From Nitrososphaerales archaeon (GTDB taxonomy: Archaea; Thermoproteota; Nitrososphaeria; Nitrososphaerales; Nitrososphaeraceae): 35,110 nucleotides of DNA. The notes under the pieces were generated by a model. The model saw only the letters and a program-made list of their open reading frames with translations, did no database searches and was not told the origin of the DNA. Location of the stretch: positions 1-35,110 of the forward strand of contig JANWKP010000138.1 in the NCBI GenBank assembly GCA_025451315.1, in the 5' to 3' direction. This document shows, one piece after another, positions 8,697 to 18,264 of the stretch. Numbering within the stretch: position 1 is the first letter of the stretch; every line of letters starts with the position of its first letter. A program made the translations under genes and the position numbers.

Positions 8697-9971
8697 TTAA
8701 TATGCTCTATAATCACTTCCAAGAATTTCACAGGCGATTTTTAATTCCAAAACTTCATTTGTTCCTTCATATATTGTAGTTGCTCTTGAATCAAGGAAAT
8801 GTCTTGCAACCCTCGAAGTCTTTTTATAACCTTCTGAGCCAAATATTTGGACTGATCTATTAGCAACATCAACAGAAGCGTTTGTAGCATAATATTTTGC
8901 AATTGCTGATAATCTATCGCATTCATTTCGTAGATCGGAATATTTTTTGTTTTTTCGATTAATCTTGAAAACCCATTCATTATCTTCTCTTTTCAAAGTC
9001 TCCAAATAGATCTGAAGTTGTTGTCTAACAGTTGCAGCTTTATAAACTAACCATTTTGTACTTTCTAAAGCTACAATTATTTTAGAGATATGTTGTTGTA
9101 CCAATTGTTTCTTTGCTAATACCGTTCCATGTTGACTTCTAATTTTAGAATATCTTATAGTCTCACTTAAACAATCTTTCATTACTCCAATGGCACCTGC
9201 AGCAACACTTAGTCTACCATCTATCAACCCACTAAATGCTATACTTAATCCGTTACCAGTTAATCCGAGCAAATTTTCCTTTGGGATTTTACAATTATTG
9301 AACTCTATTATTGCATTCTTGACAGTTAAGAGTCCAATTTTATTTTTAATTTCTTTTATCTTTACTGCTGCGGAATTTAAATCAATAATAAAAGCAGATA
9401 TTTTTTTATCGCTTCCTTTTTCTTTAGCATAAGTGGTTATGGTTTTTGCAAATGTTCCATTCCCTACCCAGTGTTTTTTTCCAGATAGTATGAATTGATC
9501 TCCTCTTTCCTCAAATGTAGTTTCGATTAAGGAGGGGTCACTTCCTGCATTGGGTTCCGTCAACGCAAAACCCATTATATCTATTCCGTTGGTAGTATTA
9601 GGAAGGAATTTGTTTTTCTGTTCGTCATTTCCCCAGTTTTGTAATATCATTTGTCCAATAGAGGTATGGCAAGAAAAAAATGTTCTCATAGAACTTCCTT
9701 CCTCTCCAATTCTTTCTAATGTAAGCAAATAACTTAAAATATCATATCCTAACCCACCATATTTTTTTGAAATGGGGCAGCCAAGCATTCCTATTTTATT
9801 GAAAAAAGGTATAACTTTTTCATTGAGAGATCCTTTTAGATAGCATCTTTCTTCCTCTTCTCTTAATAGCTTGCAAATACCATCGATTTTTTTTAATAAA
9901 ATTTTCTGATCTTCAGATAAGTCAAATTTCATCTGGGAAAGGTTAGAAAAATGATGATCGTCCTCTTTCAT
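8697..9971 (-). CDS. acyl-CoA dehydrogenase
   Basis: A 424-residue FAD-dependent acyl-CoA dehydrogenase. It shows FALTEPNAGSDPS (FAD/substrate loop, about 136-148), HWVGNGT, RSQHGTVLAKKQLVQ in the C-terminal helical domain, QIFGSEGYKK and the catalytic-base motif TIYEGTNEV (Glu of YEGT). It should oxidise an acyl-CoA to the 2-enoyl-CoA, passing electrons to ETF. An extra segment of about 20 residues (QLQIYLETLKREDNEW) sits in the C-terminal domain. ATG 9971 has TATA-like sequence 20-28 bp upstream; residue 14 (MKFDLSEDQ, 9932) matches the usual N-terminus of the family and is an alternative. Acyl chain unknown. Confidence 0.88.
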   Translation of the reverse strand: MKEDDHHFSNLSQMKFDLSEDQKILLKKIDGICKLLREEEERCYLKGSLNEKVIPFFNKIGMLGCPISKKYGGLGYDILSYLLTLERIGEEGSSMRTFFSCHTSIGQMILQNWGNDEQKNKFLPNTTNGIDIMGFALTEPNAGSDPSLIETTFEERGDQFILSGKKHWVGNGTFAKTITTYAKEKGSDKKISAFIIDLNSAAVKIKEIKNKIGLLTVKNAIIEFNNCKIPKENLLGLTGNGLSIAFSGLIDGRLSVAAGAIGVMKDCLSETIRYSKIRSQHGTVLAKKQLVQQHISKIIVALESTKWLVYKAATVRQQLQIYLETLKREDNEWVFKINRKNKKYSDLRNECDRLSAIAKYYATNASVDVANRSVQIFGSEGYKKTSRVARHFLDSRATTIYEGTNEVLELKIACEILGSDYRAY

Positions 9972-10235
9972 CTGTCAAACTGTATATAAACATATAATAA
10001 AATAAATGTTTTAAACAATAATAATAGAAAAATATGATAATCGTAAAAGAATTCTATCTAACCTACTTTCTTTAGGGTATAAAAAAAAAACTTGTTACTT
10101 GAAATAAATCGATACTTAAAAATACTGTTTTAAATATAATGAATAAGTTCATAGACTTAATTCTTAGATTTTCGACCCAAACAAACTAATTATCAAATTA
10201 AGACGAAAATATTACAACTAATAGACAAAATTTCT

Positions 10236-10379
10236 TTATTCTATAAAATATTTTTTCATTATTTTTGGCATATCTAGTTTTGTTAACTTATTGAATTCTT
10301 GTTGGTGTTCGTTTTTTAAATGGCGTATAGCAAATCTAACCTCTTTATGACATAGTTTGCATTTGGCCTTTCCAAACAT
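10236..10379 (-). CDS. C2H2-like zinc-finger mini-protein (47 aa)
   Basis: Below the ORF-track cutoff. From ATG at 10379 the frame reads MFGKAKCKLCHKEVRF, then IRHLKNEHQQEF, ending at TAA 10236-10238. It has Cys-x2-Cys followed by His-x4-His (C7, C10, H20, H25), a single zinc-finger pattern, and a basic C-terminus. Small single-finger proteins like this are frequent in Thaumarchaeota; DNA, RNA or protein binding is possible. Isolated in a 1.2-kb gap. Confidence 0.65.
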   Translation of the reverse strand: MFGKAKCKLCHKEVRFAIRHLKNEHQQEFNKLTKLDMPKIMKKYFIE

Positions 10380-11174
10380 GATAGATTAACTCGATAGGCT
10401 ATACTTAACTTTTGTTATTAACTCATTCGAAGAACGGTTATTCACATCTTTTACACAACTTTTTATCTTTTCTAACGAGCAATTATGTTATAAATAGACT
10501 TCTAACGCAATTATACAATAATACTTTTAGCATCATCTCTTTTAAAGTTCTCTAATTTAATAACGATATCATATTCTATAACAAACATTCTCCTAATACA
10601 GGATGTGATAATATTTTTGTACTATCTATATGTATCCACTGATTAGACTATTATTTTTCACTTTTTAAATTATTTTTCTGTTCACATCTTTACAGTTTTA
10701 TTTCTAATAAAATAATTTTATTTGTTTTTCTACATCCAGACGTCTTTCAAGCATTATTATTGGTGTGATGCCTTTTAATGATAGTGTAAGATTTATTTTA
10801 ATTATTGCTTATATTTATGAAACTTGCAACATTGTGAGATTGATGGGAATGCATGTGTTTCATGTGTCACTAGTAATATTCCATCATTATTTTGTATTTA
10901 TGGCTAATGGCGCAAATTCTACTCTAACTAAGTAATGATAAATAAATCGGGAGCTAGTAATTTCATCTTTATAAATTCGTAATCAAATCAAGTAATACGT
11001 CAGTATACTAGCTTCATTGTAATCCTTCTTGTTCATATGTTATTACTAGTATTAGTTAGCTAAAGGTGTTCGGAATATTTAGGTAGGCAACGACGCGGTA
11101 TCTATAATTAAGATTTATTGACTTTAAAATAAAAGTTATTCGTCAATAAGTATAGATTATTCTATTCTAAATCA
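10380..11174. other. intergenic, no convincing gene
   Basis: About 800 bp between the zinc-finger gene and thiC. A 55-codon frame at 10768-10935 (+) has no recognisable features and is expected by chance at this base composition. No RNA gene recognised. The short gap 9972-10235 also appears empty apart from the acyl-CoA dehydrogenase promoter. Confidence 0.4.
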
Positions 11175-12515
11175 TTATTCTCTGATTGGTTTTACCTCAC
11201 TTACAATTTCATCTTTATCTTCATATTTTCTTTGTTGAGGTAACATTATATATACACAAGCTCCTCCACACATTGTGCATGGAACATTATTTCCTTCATG
11301 CTGACCTTGTCTATTATGGATTCTCTCTGCTTCTTCTGGATTGATGGAAAGTTCAATCTGCTTTTGCCAATTTAGAGTTCTCCTTGCTTTTGTGATTTCT
11401 CTATCCCATTTGATCGCTTTATCTCTCATCTTTACTAAATCACCAGCATGAGCAGCAATTCTGTAGGCAATTAATCCATCTTTTACATCCTCAACATTGG
11501 GCAACGATAGATGTTCTGCTGGAGTTAAATAACATAATAGATCTACGCCTTCTGAAGCTGATATTGCGGCACCTATCGCACTCGCAATATGATCGTATCC
11601 TGCTGCAATATCGGTAACTAATGGTCCAAGGACATAATAAGGAACGTCTCCAATTAATGATTTTGCCAATCTTACATTTGCTGCAATTTCATTTAATGGA
11701 ACATGACCAGGCCCTTCAATCATAACCTGTATATCCTTTTCATGTGCCCTCTTGGATAATCTAGCTACATTTACCATTTCTTGTATTTGGAGCTCATCAT
11801 GTGAATCCAAAATAGACCCAGGTCTTAAAGCATCTCCCAAGCTAAAAGTTACATCATATTTTTTTGCTATTTCGCACATGTAATCAAAGTGTTGAAAATA
11901 TGGATTTTCTTTATCGTATTTTAACATCCATGCAGCGGTAATTGTACCCCCTTTGGATACAATACCAGCATGTCTTTTCACCTCTAAAATTCTTTTTGCT
12001 ATTTCTTTTGTTATACCTGAATGAATAGTAGTATAATCAACCCCATCTTTGACGTGTTTTTCAAATGCATTTAATAAATCGTCTTCAGTTATATTCAAAG
12101 GATTTTTGTATTTTTCGACACCATAGGCATAGGCTTGATAAATAGGAACAGTTCCAAAGGTAATTGGTGCTGCCTCTAATAGTTTTTCTCGGATCAAATC
12201 TAAATTTCCACCATCAGAAAGATCCATTATAGTATCTCCTCCATATTTGACTGCAACTTTGGCCTTTGAGATTTCTTCGTCTAAATTCTGATATAGGGTA
12301 GAGGTTCCAATGTTAACATTAACTTTGGTTTTTAGTCCCTTTCCAATGCCAACAACTTTAATATTTTGTTTTCTAATATTGTTTTTAGGAATAATTACAG
12401 AACCATTCGCTACTTTTTGGATTAAGAGATTAATATCTATATCTTCATCTTTTGCAACCTGAACCATTTCCTCTGTCGGAATGCCTCTTCTTGCACTTGT
12501 CATCTGGGTACCCAT
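11175..12515 (-). CDS. thiC: phosphomethylpyrimidine synthase ThiC
   Basis: A 446-residue radical-SAM enzyme that rearranges aminoimidazole ribotide to hydroxymethylpyrimidine phosphate in thiamine synthesis. It starts MGTQMTSARRGIPTEEM, contains the family blocks NIGTSTLYQNLDEEISKAK, GTVPIYQA, SLGDALRPGS, EGPGHVPLNEI and GPLVTDIAAGYDHI, and ends with the [4Fe-4S]-binding VPCTMCGGACVYIMLP (Cys-x2-Cys-x4-Cys). The length is that of the short archaeal/ThiC1 form. Upstream, TTTTATATTC about 35 bp before the ATG is a likely TATA box; I see no TPP riboswitch. It is divergent from proline dehydrogenase. Confidence 0.97.
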   Translation of the reverse strand: MGTQMTSARRGIPTEEMVQVAKDEDIDINLLIQKVANGSVIIPKNNIRKQNIKVVGIGKGLKTKVNVNIGTSTLYQNLDEEISKAKVAVKYGGDTIMDLSDGGNLDLIREKLLEAAPITFGTVPIYQAYAYGVEKYKNPLNITEDDLLNAFEKHVKDGVDYTTIHSGITKEIAKRILEVKRHAGIVSKGGTITAAWMLKYDKENPYFQHFDYMCEIAKKYDVTFSLGDALRPGSILDSHDELQIQEMVNVARLSKRAHEKDIQVMIEGPGHVPLNEIAANVRLAKSLIGDVPYYVLGPLVTDIAAGYDHIASAIGAAISASEGVDLLCYLTPAEHLSLPNVEDVKDGLIAYRIAAHAGDLVKMRDKAIKWDREITKARRTLNWQKQIELSINPEEAERIHNRQGQHEGNNVPCTMCGGACVYIMLPQQRKYEDKDEIVSEVKPIRE

Positions 12516-12688
12516 TATTATTCTATTAAATATAGAACAAATGAATATAAAAGAATGTCTACATCTTGTATAGAGAAATTTTTAAAGATGGAATTAACCT
12601 TAGTTTATAAAATGCTTGGACACTTTCTAGTTAAATCATAATCTCAGTATAGAAATAACCTTAATAAAAATAAAATAAATTATATACT

Positions 12689-13630
12689 ATGAATTTTTCT
12701 ATCGATGACGATCATTTTTCCAATAAATACCCTCATTCTTATCATAGAGAGCCTTTCCTGTTAGATAAACTACTTTTTACATTATCTAAAAAATGGATTG
12801 CTGGATATAATATAGATGCTGCGTTAAATTATGCTCTTGGTGCGAATAAAAGAGGTTTGAAATGTATTATCAATTACTTGGGAGAGGATTTAAAAAATGT
12901 AGAAATGGTGAAAAATACAGTAATTGAATATAAAAATCTTATAAAAAACATGAAAGTATGTGGTATTGAAGGTTCGATTTCAATAAAACCGACACAAATA
13001 GGTCTCTCCTTGGATATGAATTTCTGTCTAGACCAATTACTAGAAATAACTTCGATCGCAAAAAAGAACAATATTTTTTTATGGATAGACATGGAATCTT
13101 TTGAGAATGTTGAACCGACTATTATTATTTATAAAAAAGTTATTGAAGAAATAGACCAAATCGGTATTGTTCTCCAATCAAATCTTAAAAGAAGCTATTA
13201 TGATTTGAGTAAGTTATTGATTTATGGCTCAAATATAAGGCTAGTAAAAGGAGCTTATCATGAAAAAGAGATATATGCATTTCAAACTAAACATGAAATT
13301 GACAATAATTACATCGAAATGGCTAAACTCTTATTTTCAAAAAAAAATGATCTTAGAGAAAACCAAATTTTTGCCATTGCTACACATGATTCTAACATAA
13401 TTCAAAAATCACTAGATCTACTTTTTTTATACGATTTTAAAAAAGAGCATTTACAATTCCAATTTCTAAAGGGAATTCGGGAAAAACTTAAAATTAATTT
13501 ATTATTAAAGGGATTTAATGTTTATGAATACGTACCATACGGTCGAAATTGGCTTCCTTATTCTCTGAGAAGGTTCCGAGAACGAAAAAGCAATGTAATT
13601 CTATTATTGCGTTCATTAATTTCCCCTTGA
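12689..13630 (+). CDS. putB: proline dehydrogenase, monofunctional (PutB type)
   Basis: A 313-residue FAD-dependent PRODH that oxidises proline to P5C. The beta/alpha-barrel motifs appear in order: SIKPTQIGLSLD (97-109), WIDMES (132-137), VLQSNLKRS (161-169), RLVKGAYHE (184-192), ATHD (231-234), FQFLKGIRE (257-265) and EYVPYGRNWLPYSLRRFRER (280-299), which carries the paired arginines that bind the proline carboxylate. It has no fused P5C dehydrogenase domain; the separate enzyme is encoded at 4009. The divergent neighbour is thiC. The upstream AAATTATATACT abuts the ATG, suggesting a short or absent leader. Confident call. Confidence 0.93.
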   Translation: MNFSIDDDHFSNKYPHSYHREPFLLDKLLFTLSKKWIAGYNIDAALNYALGANKRGLKCIINYLGEDLKNVEMVKNTVIEYKNLIKNMKVCGIEGSISIKPTQIGLSLDMNFCLDQLLEITSIAKKNNIFLWIDMESFENVEPTIIIYKKVIEEIDQIGIVLQSNLKRSYYDLSKLLIYGSNIRLVKGAYHEKEIYAFQTKHEIDNNYIEMAKLLFSKKNDLRENQIFAIATHDSNIIQKSLDLLFLYDFKKEHLQFQFLKGIREKLKINLLLKGFNVYEYVPYGRNWLPYSLRRFRERKSNVILLLRSLISP

Positions 13631-13642
13631 TAGAAAATCAAA

Positions 13643-14032
13643 TTATCTATATTTTATAGTCTTGATATTTCCACCATTTGCAGATACTGTCACTCTATCA
13701 AAATCCAATTCATCAGGTTCAGGTGTTATAAAAATTCCACTGAATGGTCCAAGATTGCCAAAAGAATGCAGTTTGCCGGTATCACCAAATTGTACCATAA
13801 TAGCATTGATTTCCTGAGGACTGTTATTGTTTACCTTTATACTTATTGTTTTGATAGAATGCGTAGCATCGTTTCTTTCGATAATTTCTACGTTTAGTCC
13901 TGCTCTGGGAATAAAAACTGATAAAACAACTATAGCAACGACCACAATACCAGCAAGCATAATATACTTTATTTTTTTTTTATTTAGTCGTAAAGGTGAA
14001 GTTCTACCAGAGTCATTGTCCCATCTTCCCAC
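13643..14032 (-). CDS. membrane-anchored protein of unknown function
   Basis: A 129-residue protein with a basic N-terminus, one membrane helix (about 22-43, IMLAGIVVVAIVVLSVFI) and an outside domain of about 85 residues rich in beta-strand-forming sequence (SIKTISIKVNNNSPQEINAI). The pattern suggests an N-terminally anchored beta-sandwich. No catalytic motif, no cysteines. It is convergent with proline dehydrogenase 12 bp away. Function not recognised. Confidence 0.7.
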   Translation of the reverse strand: MGRWDNDSGRTSPLRLNKKKIKYIMLAGIVVVAIVVLSVFIPRAGLNVEIIERNDATHSIKTISIKVNNNSPQEINAIMVQFGDTGKLHSFGNLGPFSGIFITPEPDELDFDRVTVSANGGNIKTIKYR

Positions 14033-14163
14033 ATTGTAATTTATCGTTACACCATAATAAAGTTCATGATAAAAGTATGGTTTTCAATCCAACTTTTTAT
14101 TCTCCTTTATGATCTTTTTTAATTAAATAAAATTTAATTAATAACCCTTTGAAATTTATATTG

Positions 14164-14676
14164 ATGCATACTTCCGATGACTCTCAATCAATCTATATTC
14201 ATGAAATAATGAGTAAAAATGTTGTAAAGATTGGTTATAAAACTTCAGCGTTAGAAATTTCAAAAACCATGGTAAAACAGAGAATTAGTTCAGTAGTCAT
14301 AATCGATAATCACAATAAAATTATAGGAATTGTAACAGAGAAAGACTTGATAAAAGAAATATGTGCAAAAAATCTTTTGGCAAATACGTTAACTGCAGAG
14401 AAAGTAATGTCTTCTCCTTTAATATCAATTAGTAAAAAATCTACAATAAATGATGCTACAAAACTAATGGTTGAAAAAAGAATAAAGCATTTGGCTATTC
14501 ATGAAAATAACGATATTATTGGAATACTCACTACATACGATCTCATTAAAGTTTTAAGAAATAAAATTAAATCTATGGATTTGGATTCCAATTTATTAGA
14601 TGCTATATCAATGGCTGATATTCCCTTAGAAGAAGGTGGATTTTCTCTTCCATTATCTGAAGATGAATTAAAATAA
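14164..14676 (+). CDS. CBS-domain pair protein
   Basis: Two tandem CBS domains (Bateman module) and little else: the first from about IHEIMSKNVVKIGYKTSALEI to IIGIVTEKDLIKEI, the second from AEKVMSSPLISI to IIGILTTYDLIKVL. CBS pairs bind adenosine nucleotides or S-adenosylmethionine and act as regulatory sensors, often of a partner protein. Partner unknown. The track ORF starts at TTG 14149; ATG 14164 (MHTSDDSQ) is the better start. A short acidic C-terminal tail follows the second domain. Confidence 0.85.
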   Translation: MHTSDDSQSIYIHEIMSKNVVKIGYKTSALEISKTMVKQRISSVVIIDNHNKIIGIVTEKDLIKEICAKNLLANTLTAEKVMSSPLISISKKSTINDATKLMVEKRIKHLAIHENNDIIGILTTYDLIKVLRNKIKSMDLDSNLLDAISMADIPLEEGGFSLPLSEDELK

Positions 14677-14796
14677 ATCAAAGCAAGGTGCGGATAGCTT
14701 TTTACTAAATATGTTGCTAATACACCTTGAGAATTATTGAAAACATCATACTACAAGTTAATAAAACAATAAATACTTTGGTACATATTTTAAATA

Positions 14797-15219
14797 ATGG
14801 TTACCGATAATCACACAGATGAAGAATTAAAAAAATTCTATGATTTTAAAAATATCGCAGTAGTTGGCATGTCAAAAAATGAAGAAAAACCAGCTCATTT
14901 TGTACCTAAATATCTAGCAAAAAATGGTTTTAATATTATACCGGTTAATCCCACAACAGATGAAATCTTAGAAAAAAAATCTTACAAACTTGTTTCTGAG
15001 ATTAAAGAAAATGTTGATATTGTAGATATATTTCGAAAATCAGATGATATTATGCCTGTAGTAGAGGATTTATTAAAGAAAAAAGGAATAAAGTTAATCT
15101 GGTTACAAAAAGGTATTTTTAATCAACATGCAGAAGATGTGGCAAAAAAAAATGGAATTGAATTTTTATATAACAGATGTATGCTAGAAGAACATGAACG
15201 ACTATTTTCAAAAACTTGA
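14797..15219 (+). CDS. CoA-binding (YccU-like) Rossmann protein
   Basis: A 140-residue protein matching the CoA_binding_2 family throughout: KNIAVVGMSKNEEKPAHFVPKYL (phosphate loop, about 18-40), NIIPVNPT, VDIVDIFRKSDDI, IWLQKGIFNQHAED and FLYNRCMLEEH. Family members are small stand-alone relatives of the CoA-binding part of succinyl-CoA synthetase alpha; they bind CoA but have no established enzyme activity. It lies 120 bp after the CBS gene on the same strand. Family firm, role unknown. Confidence 0.88.
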   Translation: MVTDNHTDEELKKFYDFKNIAVVGMSKNEEKPAHFVPKYLAKNGFNIIPVNPTTDEILEKKSYKLVSEIKENVDIVDIFRKSDDIMPVVEDLLKKKGIKLIWLQKGIFNQHAEDVAKKNGIEFLYNRCMLEEHERLFSKT

Positions 15220-15745
15220 TTTTTAAAAAAAAACTGTAAAAATTCCTGCAGGAACATGTAACATAATACAATAAAATTGGATACTTGATTTCAATCTTGT
15301 GCATTTTAAAAAATTACACATACCCATTTTCATAAATTATTAGTATATTATATAGTACAAATTCATTATATGTTTTAGAATTTTGTGTGTTATAATATTA
15401 TCTTAAAGATTATAGATTTATAATTAAAATTTCACATGATTGTATTAGTTGCTTGAAAATACCATGAGGTAATTATTGGGTTATCAGAAAACATTTTCTG
15501 CAATCTTGAGTCAAGTGATATTTGTTCAATTCATAGACGGTTTCCTAATATTATTAAATGTCATTATTTTTTTTATTTGAGAACTAGCAATTCAAATTAA
15601 ATAGAATGTATATACATCATCCGGACATATCTAGATACTAAATACTGCTAATTGGAAATTCTTAAAGTTAAATATAACAAGCAAAAAGTGAAAGGATTAT
15701 TATCCTAATTCTATATTTTTATAGAAATAGGCTATAATATTATCT
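15220..15745. other. intergenic, no gene recognised
   Basis: About 525 bp of AT-rich DNA with no supported ORF or RNA gene. The short motif AATTCCTGCAGGAA (15240-15253) is a perfect 14-bp palindrome just past the CoA-binding gene and may be a transcription end or protein site. Confidence 0.4.
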
Positions 15746-15922
15746 TTGCTATTTGTAAGCCTACTTCTCATTATTCTCGGAACGATATTTTATTTTCAAA
15801 GTAAATCTTTTGTAGGACCTAAACGCACTTTTAAGTATAATAATCTAAATTGGACTATTAATGGATTCATTGTAATCCTTGTAGGAGCAGCTCTGTTAGT
15901 AATATTTTTTTTACTTTTATGA
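15746..15922 (+). CDS. small two-helix membrane protein (58 aa)
   Basis: Below the track cutoff. From TTG 15746 it reads LLFVSLLLIILGTIFYFQSK, a soluble loop SFVGPKRTFKYNNLNWTI, then a second helix NGFIVILVGAALLVIFFLLL ending at TGA 15922. Two helices joined by a short polar hairpin loop with a W/N-rich turn is a coherent membrane-protein design unlikely from noise. An in-frame TAG lies six codons upstream, so TTG is the only normal start. Function unknown. Confidence 0.5.
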   Translation: MLFVSLLLIILGTIFYFQSKSFVGPKRTFKYNNLNWTINGFIVILVGAALLVIFFLLL

Positions 15923-16037
15923 TGGAAAGAAATAATCGACATAAAAAAATTAGAGTACAATAAGCAATATATCTTTAGTAGCTGCTCTATCCATTTTTAC
16001 ATTACTTTTTAAATAAACATTCTTATTTTCAAGGTTA

Positions 16038-16589
16038 ATGAAACAGTATTCTGTTCCTACTTTATTGAAAAATCATGAAAAATACTTATTTACAATTTTA
16101 CTCTTAGCAATAATTTCTATAGTGGGATTTACTATAGAAAAAGCATATCCTCAAGTGGAAGATTCCCAATTGAATGGTCCAGCAATGGATTCTCAAAAAA
16201 CCAAAAAATCGACACCATCTTCTGAAGGTAAATTTACCCCTAAAATGTATGTGAAAATTACATCTCATAAAAATGCTGACGTAGTTCCTGCTGGCGATCT
16301 TACTATTAATGGAACTTCAAGCGACACTGCGTCCAGGGATTGCGTGGTAGATGTTGATTGGAATAATGAAAAACCTTCTCAGATAGTGACACCTACAGGA
16401 CCAGGCGGCTCTAGTGATTTCTCAACATGGACATTTAATTATACAAAAGATTATCGTCAGATAGAAGTAGGACCGAATGAGCTTACATCAAAATTAACTT
16501 GTATCAACCCTGGGCCTTTAACTAAATGGTTCAGTGTTACAGTAACAGGAGAACAACCACCATTTCCAAGACCATTACCTGTTCCTTAA
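16038..16589 (+). CDS. secreted Thaumarchaeota-type protein with Ig-like domain
   Basis: A 183-residue exported protein: signal-type helix at about 17-34 (FTILLLAIISIVGFTI), then a Ser/Lys-rich linker and a domain of about 110 residues beginning MYVKITSHKNADVVPAGDLTI. It contains DCVVDVDWNNEKPSQ, PTGPGGSSDFSTWTFNYT and ELTSKLTC; the two cysteines may form a disulfide. It ends in a proline-rich tail (PPFPRPLPVP). This looks like an Ig/Big-type extracellular domain of a kind common in soil Thaumarchaeota. Role at the cell surface inferred only. Confidence 0.72.
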   Translation: MKQYSVPTLLKNHEKYLFTILLLAIISIVGFTIEKAYPQVEDSQLNGPAMDSQKTKKSTPSSEGKFTPKMYVKITSHKNADVVPAGDLTINGTSSDTASRDCVVDVDWNNEKPSQIVTPTGPGGSSDFSTWTFNYTKDYRQIEVGPNELTSKLTCINPGPLTKWFSVTVTGEQPPFPRPLPVP

Positions 16590-16669
16590 TAATTAATTTT
16601 TATTTACATATTCTAGTTAGGTCAATGGAAATATATTAAGCAATTTTACTGCTCTAATTAACATACATA

Positions 16670-18205
16670 TTGAATTATAAATATTTTTTATCGACGAATG
16701 TTAATTTTGCTGTTTCAAAACAAGAAATATGTGTTATCTTCTCTATTTTTGTTATTACATTCATCGTTAGATTTTATGATTTAGGTGAGGTAGCTCTTAA
16801 TAATGATGAAGCAATATACGCTGGACAGGCTGCTTCACTTGCAAATTTTAGTGAATATCAAGAACAATTTTCTATATTCAGAGCACATCCATTATTATTG
16901 CAATTTATGATGTCTATCTCCTTTTATTTTTTTGGGATAAATGAATTTACTGCCAGAATCGTTCCTATGCTTTTGAGTTGTAGTATTATAGTAATATCCT
17001 ATTTTATTGCTAAATTTCTATATAATCAACGAACTGCCATAATATCTTCTATTATCCTTAGTTTACTTCCCTATCATATATCAATCTCCAAACAGGCACT
17101 TGTTGATGTATCAATGTCATTTTTCTTTGTTCTTAGTCTCTTACTTATTATACTATATTACCGAAAAAACTCATTATTTCTCCTTTATGGAATAGGAATC
17201 TCTACTGGGCTTTGCTTTCTTTCAAAAGAAACTGGAATTATCTCCTTAGTTATTTCTATCGTAAGTTTAATTCTTATAGATAAAAAAATAAAATTTAAAA
17301 ATATTATCGTTCTAACTTTATCTTTTGCTGTTGTAACCTCTCCATATTGGGTTTCTTTTTTAACTTTAGAAGAAGCACGTAAATCACTATTAGAATATAC
17401 TGATTGGCAAAGCACCAGGCCAGCAAATCATGGTAATCTTTATTATATTAATATTATATCCAGCGAAATTTTAGGTTATGTGTTATCTTCGTTACTTGTG
17501 ATAGCCTATTTGCAAATCTTAGTTAACAAAAGAAATTGGAAGTTTTCGAATGTCATTCTTCCTTTTTTCTGGATTATTATTCCGCTATTTTTTTATCAAA
17601 TGATTTCTGTTAAAGGATACCATTTTCTATTTTCGATTACCCCGTTTCTAGTTATTTTCGCTATATCTTTCCTTTCCAGTAATTGGATTAACAGGATTTC
17701 AAGGAATGAGATTTTGTTAATTGCTATAATTCCATTGACATTAATTTCCAATAATTATATCATCAATGAATATTTCTTATTTATTTCGCATACTCCTGTC
17801 CTAGGTTCAGAATCGTTATTTCATATGAGAGACGCGGCAATGTGGATTAAAGAAAATACTCCAGAGAATTCTACGATTCTTACTCTGTATACTCACATGT
17901 CGAATATAATAAAATTTTATGCACAAAGAGATTCGATAGCAATTCAATCTAACAATAATCCCTCATATCAAAAAATAGAAAATTTAGATATACAGATCTT
18001 GGCTAAAAAAATAAACTATATTGTTTATGAGAAGATTCAAATTGATAATGGAAAATTTTTAGAAAATAAAGCGACAGATCTTGAAAATTACGTCAAAAAG
18101 TATGATGGAATTCCAGTGTATGTTAATTACCAAAATTCTCCTAATGTAGAAAATAATAAATTTGTATCAATTCCAGCGATAATAATATATGAATTTAGCA
18201 GATGA
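16670..18205 (+). CDS. PMT/ArnT-type membrane glycosyltransferase (GT39-like)
   Basis: A 511-residue polytopic protein with about ten or eleven hydrophobic helices over residues 20-360 and a C-terminal extracytoplasmic domain of about 140 residues. The first loop carries YDLGEVALNNDEAIYAGQA, with the acidic pair D46-E47 that is the catalytic signature of the PMT_2/ArnT superfamily, and RAHPLLLQFMMSI follows as in those enzymes. Such enzymes transfer a sugar from a lipid carrier to protein or lipid outside the membrane. The start is TTG 16670. It lies between two secreted-protein genes, one of which could be its acceptor. Substrates unknown. Confidence 0.85.
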   Translation: MNYKYFLSTNVNFAVSKQEICVIFSIFVITFIVRFYDLGEVALNNDEAIYAGQAASLANFSEYQEQFSIFRAHPLLLQFMMSISFYFFGINEFTARIVPMLLSCSIIVISYFIAKFLYNQRTAIISSIILSLLPYHISISKQALVDVSMSFFFVLSLLLIILYYRKNSLFLLYGIGISTGLCFLSKETGIISLVISIVSLILIDKKIKFKNIIVLTLSFAVVTSPYWVSFLTLEEARKSLLEYTDWQSTRPANHGNLYYINIISSEILGYVLSSLLVIAYLQILVNKRNWKFSNVILPFFWIIIPLFFYQMISVKGYHFLFSITPFLVIFAISFLSSNWINRISRNEILLIAIIPLTLISNNYIINEYFLFISHTPVLGSESLFHMRDAAMWIKENTPENSTILTLYTHMSNIIKFYAQRDSIAIQSNNNPSYQKIENLDIQILAKKINYIVYEKIQIDNGKFLENKATDLENYVKKYDGIPVYVNYQNSPNVENNKFVSIPAIIIYEFSR

Positions 18206-18264
18206 TCTAATCTTAGTTTTGATTTAATACTAGACAGTTTTAATGATATTGTTATTGATCTAAA

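Noticed and set aside
10768-10935. 55-codon ORF on the plus strand (MPFNDSVRF...)
   Set aside because: No domain, signal or ligand pattern; frames of this length are expected several times by chance in intergenic DNA this AT-rich.
12516-12688. TPP riboswitch upstream of thiC
   Set aside because: The 173-bp gap shows no conserved TPP aptamer sequence; a leaderless TATA-type promoter fits better.
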